A DNA stretch of 64,000 nucleotides from Clitoria ternatea (lineage: Eukaryota > Streptophyta > Magnoliopsida > Fabales > Fabaceae). The stretch covers positions 39,394,501 to 39,458,500 of the forward strand of contig CM075671.1 of the NCBI GenBank assembly GCA_037962975.1, written 5' to 3'. The position numbers and the translations under genes are program-made. Every line of letters begins with the position of its first letter. Position 1 is the stretch's first letter. The notes under the pieces were generated by a model that saw nothing but the letters and a program-made list of their open reading frames with translations, was not told where the DNA came from and searched no databases. This document shows, one piece after another, positions 59,203 to 64,000 of this stretch.

Positions 59203-59815
59203 AGTACCCGGACTGTTGAATCGCCCAAAGATGGAATGGGCCATGAACCTCTGGAGGTATTTAAAAACAGGATAATGTATAGAAGAGGCTTTGGTGGATG
59301 ATGGATCGTAGTTTTCTCCAGCCCTGGAAATTTAGGACCAAAAAGATTGACCCTGAAAGTCTCTTGGAATACGGGTAGTATTTGCACGAGCTAAAGGAGT
59401 GCCAGTCATTGAGGGAAAACCATAAATAATATCTACATCTGCCAAATCCATTCTATAATCATTTTTGTTTAGCCTAAAAGTAATCTCCCAACCTGAGTCA
59501 TTTGCACAAGGTTTGATATCTATTAAGCTTAAGAACTCTAAAGTAGTGCGTTCATAGCAAGGTTCATATAGCTCAATGAAATCACCCCACCCTACATTAT
59601 TGCATAGTTTTAAAGTATCATGGTAAAGGCCAAGTTTAAGCAAGGAGTCTTTGCAGAAAAACCGGGAGAAAATAATATCCCTTGCGGTCAAAGAAGAAAG
59701 TCACATTCTCTGCTCATCTGAGGTACACTCAATATCATCAATATCAGCATAATTAGATGACTTACCTTTTGTTTTGCGCTTCTTGCCCACTATCTTTGTT
59801 CTTCCGGAAGACATG
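59203..59815 (-). pseudogene. N-terminal half of the post-pol ORF of C
   Basis: On the minus strand it starts Met-Ser-Ser-Gly-Arg at 59815 with a Lys/Arg-rich N-terminus, then 'DFIELYEPCYERTTLEFLS' (about 59600-59545) and 'NYDPSSTKAS' (about 59315-59285), matching B almost residue by residue. Stops lie at about 59701 and 59332. The reading runs into the insertion point of A at 59207/59203 and continues at 34181-33500. The match across the insertion confirms the exact insertion site. Confidence 0.88.
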
Positions 59816-61786
59816 TTTCCTTCCTGACAAACATAAAGTGGATAAAAGGTAAGACACACAAAAGATGTGAGGAGGGTATAAGTTCATGAATTCAGCAAAA
59901 GATTCACCCAAAATGAAAGGAAGAATGCCTAGGTGTGGAAAAATGTCTATGATGTCATGTATCTTATATCTAAGGAATAAGTTTCACATGCTATAGTGAG
60001 AAACAATTCCAAGAAAAAATGAAGTGAACATGTTCTAGGCATTTTTACAAACACTTGGTGGGCATATAGTTTACCAACAAGAGATTCATGAACAATCTTA
60101 ACAAAAAGACTCTAAATCAATCCATATTTTAGGCACCGCAAACTATAATTTTCAATACCCCTTATGATTAGCAATGTAGGATAATCAAGGTATTTTAACA
60201 CCTTGAAACATAATTCAAACCAATCTTGGTGAACTACTCTTAGAGGCAAAAGGCATTTCAAACAAATCACATGTACCCATTCCAATTTAACTCATTAGCA
60301 CTAATAATACCATCATGTACAAGAGCAAAAGGGGATGAGTAACAATACCATGAAGGGGTAGTTATGAATGATTAATGACCAAGAACCCATGAACAACTTA
60401 CACCTTGAACCAAAGTTAAGAACAAAAATTTTTGCTTGAGCATTATAGTAAACACTTGGTGAGCATATAGTTTGAACTCTAAAATTCATGAGCATGCAAC
60501 ATAAAGCCCTCCATTTTCATAATATGCACTCTACACATGAGTAATCATTAATCAAATTTGTCATATATGCTTCATGGAGTGTAAATCATGAAAAATAACC
60601 ATATGGGTTTTTGGAAAAAATGAAGAACATGATGAACATTGCTATCTTATATCAAAGGTGCTATAGCATACCCACAAGAATTTTGAATCACCACAATAAA
60701 AAAATAACACACACAATCCTTCACACATAATCAATTTAAACAAAAACCTAAACTAGTGAAACAAACGGAATGAGAGACTTACTTGATGAAAAAGAGAGAA
60801 TAAAATGATGTTGATATGCTTATGGGTGAAGAGATGAGAGGATTAGAATGAGTTTCAAGAAGGTTTTGTAATGAGGGAAGAAAATTGAAGAGTGAAGGAA
60901 GTGTATCGTGAGAGAGAGTGTGGGTGAAAGAATGGAAAAACACGGGCGTGTGTGGTGCGTTAAATAAAGAAAAGAAATGAGCATGCCTATCACGATCCAC
61001 GGCCAGTGGGAATTCCCACGGCCCGTGGATCTTGCTGGCCCTGACTCAATTTGCTTTATTCTATTTAACGCGTGGCACCTGATGAGAACCCACGGCCAGT
61101 AGGAAATCCGAAGGCCTATGGAGTTCTCTGCCCCTTGAAGTTCAAAAATTCATCATCCTTACCTATTGAGAACCCACGGCCAGTGGGAATTCCTACGGCC
61201 TATGGAGTTCTCTGATTTGGGTCCCCTGAAACAATGTCTTGTATCTATTGGAAACCCACTGCCAGTGGATCTTGCTGCCTTCCTCCTCCACAAACCTACA
61301 ATTTTTAGATCCCAATAAGTCAGAAGAACCCACGGCCAATGAAAAAACAGACTGCCTGTGGATCTTGCTATTTCACACCAAGAATTGCTCTTTTATTTTA
61401 AGTCAGAGGATTCCACTACCAGTGGGAAAAAAACACTGGAAGTGGATCTCACTATTTCCAACACTTCAATCCTTTAATTATGCATTGGGACTTGCTTTTA
61501 TTTATGCAACTTACCTATGCCAATCACATATGCATCAAAAATGACCAATTAAAAAGAGAAATATGCAACAAAACAAAACAAGAACAATCATGCAATGCAT
61601 TGGGATTATTCATCTTTATTTATGAATGGAAAATAAACATGAAACACACCAAATAGGACTTATTTAAATGAAACAAACAAACTTTATTTGAATGATAAGA
61701 AAAGTACTTAAGGAATAAGAAATGGGGTTACCTCCCCACAAGTGCTAATTTAACGTCTTCAGCTAGATGCTTAGCACCAATTGGGT
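59816..61786 (-). other. Spacer between pol and post-pol ORF in C
   Basis: Non-coding. Apart from the palindromic array at about 60998-61450, nothing is recognised. It is alignable in places to the B spacer (cacttggtgggca, repeated around 38810 and 60053, and the ggggttacctcccca block at 61724 and 39974). Confidence 0.65.
60998..61450. repeat. CCACGGCCAGTGG palindrome array in C spacer
   Basis: Repeated ccacggccagtggga, ccactgccagtgg and related units lie at about 60999-61025, 61090-61120, 61171-61205, 61255-61272, 61330-61360 and 61413-61447. It is the same motif family as the LTRs and spacer of B and the LTR of C, with more mismatches. Confidence 0.8.
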
Positions 61787-64000
61787 TTAGGAGGCTGATA
61801 CATCAAACAAGTCCAAGACACTTGCTTGTTGTATTGGTTCTCCTGTCAGGTAGTGCTTAAGTCTTTGTCCGTTTACCTTAAACGGGTCAGACTTCTCACT
61901 ATATACCTCAACGGTTCCAAATGGGAAAACCTTTGTTACCTTAAATGGTCCCGACCACCGGGACCTCAGCTTACCAGGGAAAAGCTTCAACCTGGAGTTG
62001 AAGAGTAGGACCATGTCACCTGGTTAGAATGACCTCCTAAGGATGTGTCGATCATGCCATTGCTTGGTTTTTTCTTTATATATATGGGCATTCTCATAGG
62101 CATCTAACTGGAGCTCTTCTAGCTCGTTTAATTCCAGTAACTTGTGTTTACCTGCAGCCTTATGATCAAGATTAAGAGTTTTAACTACCCAAAAAGATTT
62201 ATACTCAAGCTCTACAGGTAAATAGCAAGGCTTCCCATACACTAGTTTAAAAGGTGTGGTTCCAATGGGAGTTTTATAAGCAGTTCGATATGCCCATAGG
62301 GAATCGTCAAATTTAATAGACCAATCCTTACGGGATGTATTAACCACTTTTTGAAGAATATTTTTGATCTCCCTATTGGATACCTCAAATTGACCACTGG
62401 TTTAAGGGTGATAAGGTGTAGAAACCTTATGCCTCACGCCATATTTCTTGAGGAGGGTTTGAAAAGATTTTTCAATAAAGTGTGACCCTCCATCACTGAT
62501 TATGCATCACAGGACCCCAAACCTTGGAAATATGATCTTTTCAAAAAACTTTGTAACAGTCATAGCATCCGAATGAGGTGAAGCAATGGCTTCTAACCAT
62601 TTAGGCACATAGTCAACTGCTACCAAAATGAATTTATTTCCAAAGGATGCTGGGAATGGTCACATGAAATCTACACCCCAAACATCAAAACGTTCAACTT
62701 CAAAAATGTTATTAAGCGGTATTTCATGTCTTTTAGAAATGTTACCTGACCTTTGACATGAGTCACATGTAAGGACATAGTTACGAATGTCCTTAAAAAT
62801 ATGTGGCCAGTAGAAACCCTCTTGTAAAACCTTTGAAGCTATTTTGGAGGTGCTCATGTGGCCTCTACAAGATAAGGAATGGAAATGGTGTAAGATTTGT
62901 CGCACTTCCTCTTTTGTTACACATCTCCTTATGATACCATCAGCACACCGTTTGAAAAGGAGGGGCTCATCCCAATAATAGTACCTGACATCTGTAAAAA
63001 ACTTTTTTCTCTACTAAAAACCAAGGTCAAGAGATACAATGCCACATGCAAGAAAATTAACAAATCTACATTCCAAGGCACTTGTTGGACACTAAGACTC
63101 AATAGTTGCTCATCTGGAAAATATTCATTGATGGGAACAACATCACCCATCTCATCTTTTTCAGATGGTAGCCTAGATAAATGGTCAGCAACAAGATTCT
63201 CAGTATCCTTTTTATCCTTTATTTCTAAATCATCTTACAAGATTAAAATCCATCTAATTAGCCTAGGTTTTACTTCTTTTTATGTAAAAGGTACTTGATG
63301 GCAGAATGGTCAGTATACATAGTAACATGCGAGCCTACCAAGTACGATCTAAACTTATCAAAAGCAAAAACAATGGCTAATAATTCCTTTTCAGTGGTAG
63401 CATAGTTTACCTAAGCTTCATCAAGTGTACGGCTAGCATAATGTATCACATGCAACTTCTTATCTTTCCGCTACCCAAGCACAGCCCCTACTGCGTGATC
63501 ACTAGCATTACACATCAACTCGAATGAGAGTTCCTAATTAGGGGGTTGTACCACAAGAGCAGAAATCAATGCTTATTTAATCCTGTAAAAAGCCTCAAGA
63601 CAAGATGAATCAAAAATAAAAGGAACATCCTTACCCAAAAGATTAGTCAAAGGCTTGGTGATCTTGCTGAAGTCTTTAATGAACCATCGATAAAACCCAG
63701 CATGCCCAAGAAAACTTTTAATGCCCTTTACATTGGTTGGTGGGGGCAATTTTTCAATCACTTCCACTTTGGCCTTATCCACCTTAATTCCTCTCTCAGA
63801 CACCAAGTGCCCAAGAACTATGCCTTCTCTTACCATGAAGTGGCATTTCTCCTAGTTTAAGACTAAGTTAGTCTCCTCACATCGCTGCAAGACTTGGCAC
63901 AAATTGGTTAAGCAATTATCAATGCAAACCATGCACAGAAAAGTCATCAATGAAAACTTCCATCACATTTTCTATCAAATCAGAAAAGATGGCCTGCATA
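61787..64000 (-). pseudogene. pol of C (RT end, RNase H, integrase), partial and broken
   Basis: Reads from the right edge down the minus strand. RT/RNase H linker at 63836-63573 ('GIVLGHLVSERGI', 'FLGHAGFYRWFIKDFSKI'); RNase H at about 63570-63170 (frames broken); integrase zinc region at 62905-62660 ('LTCDSCQRSG', 'GVDFM'); integrase C-terminal part at 62347-62024; GPF block at 62014-61787 ('LRSRWSGPFKV'). It is closely similar to B throughout. Stops and frame changes occur at about 62015-62023, 62402, 62906-62928 and several in 63150-63570. Protease, gag and 5' LTR are beyond the window. Confidence 0.9.

Larger units (their letters stand above)
30629..64000 (-). mobile_element. Athila-type Ty3/gypsy element C (host of A and B)
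   Basis: Minus-strand element with 3' LTR (30629-32124), 3' untranslated region, a post-pol ORF split by element A, a spacer with palindromic repeats, and pol running off the right edge. Once the 25-kb insertion A (34182-59202) is removed, the post-pol ORF halves match the intact copy in B continuously. The left flank tgaat (30624-30628) should recur beyond the 5' LTR outside the window. Confidence 0.9.

Noticed and set aside
1..64000. A host gene or previously undescribed functional gene system
   Set aside because: Every substantial ORF could be assigned to a transposable element or to shadow and low-complexity sequence; the novelty candidates here are patterns in non-coding parts of the elements.

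Overview
This window is plant nuclear DNA made almost entirely of transposable elements nested inside one another. I could not support any host gene, tRNA, rRNA or CRISPR array. Introns with GT-AG borders, Sirevirus-type Ty1/copia LTRs, Athila-type Ty3/gypsy elements with a tRNA-Asp-like primer site, and CACTA transposons with DUF4216/DUF4218-like and Ulp1-like domains all point to a flowering plant. The LTR and CACTA flavour (ATCGATTA-rich Sirevirus LTR, Calypso/Athila relatives) suggests a legume, perhaps Phaseoleae; that is inference. The setting looks like pericentromeric or other gene-poor heterochromatin.

Left part, 1-17644. (i) The right end of a plus-strand Sirevirus-like LTR (1-956), probably inserted into (ii) a minus-strand Athila-type element 'H', of which the leader, PBS and 5' LTR are visible (957-2871). 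H sits in (iii) a plus-strand autonomous-type CACTA element, CACTA1 (2872 to about 9130), with a decayed tnp2-type transposase and a TNPA-like gene ending in a Ulp1-like protease domain. (iv) A minus-strand Ty3/gypsy fragment 'F' (about 9125-11904) carries an open PF04195-like ORF. (v) The 3' end of a plus-strand Tekay/Del-like chromovirus 'E' has a 3.9-kb LTR (11905-17644).

Middle part, 17645-30628. A minus-strand Sirevirus-like element 'G' has been cut into pieces. A complete non-autonomous CACTA element, CACTA2 (18318-21887, TSD tta), and a 7-kb LTR-type insertion 'D' (22472-29453, TSD tcttg/ttttg) lie inside its gag gene. D carries a hAT-type MITE with a perfect 8-bp TSD and a probable Tourist-like MITE.

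Right part, 30629-64000. Three Athila-type elements are stacked with readable boundaries. C (minus strand, 30629 to beyond the window) is interrupted in its post-pol ORF by A (plus strand, 34182-59202, TSD agtac). A's 5' LTR is in turn interrupted by B (minus strand, 34663-46893, TSD tttat). B is the best preserved: two LTRs, PBS, gag, pol and a 380-codon post-pol ORF, with three in-frame stops and one homopolymer frameshift across gag-pol. A and C are more decayed.

The elements do not cooperate as a pathway; they are autonomous or parasitic units with gag, protease, RT, RNase H and integrase (LTR elements) or transposase (CACTA). The most interesting cross-element pattern is that most of them carry their own short palindromic or self-similar motif as an array in non-coding DNA (LTR, post-pol spacer or subterminal region). 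The motif differs between families, but in the Athila elements the positions are equivalent.
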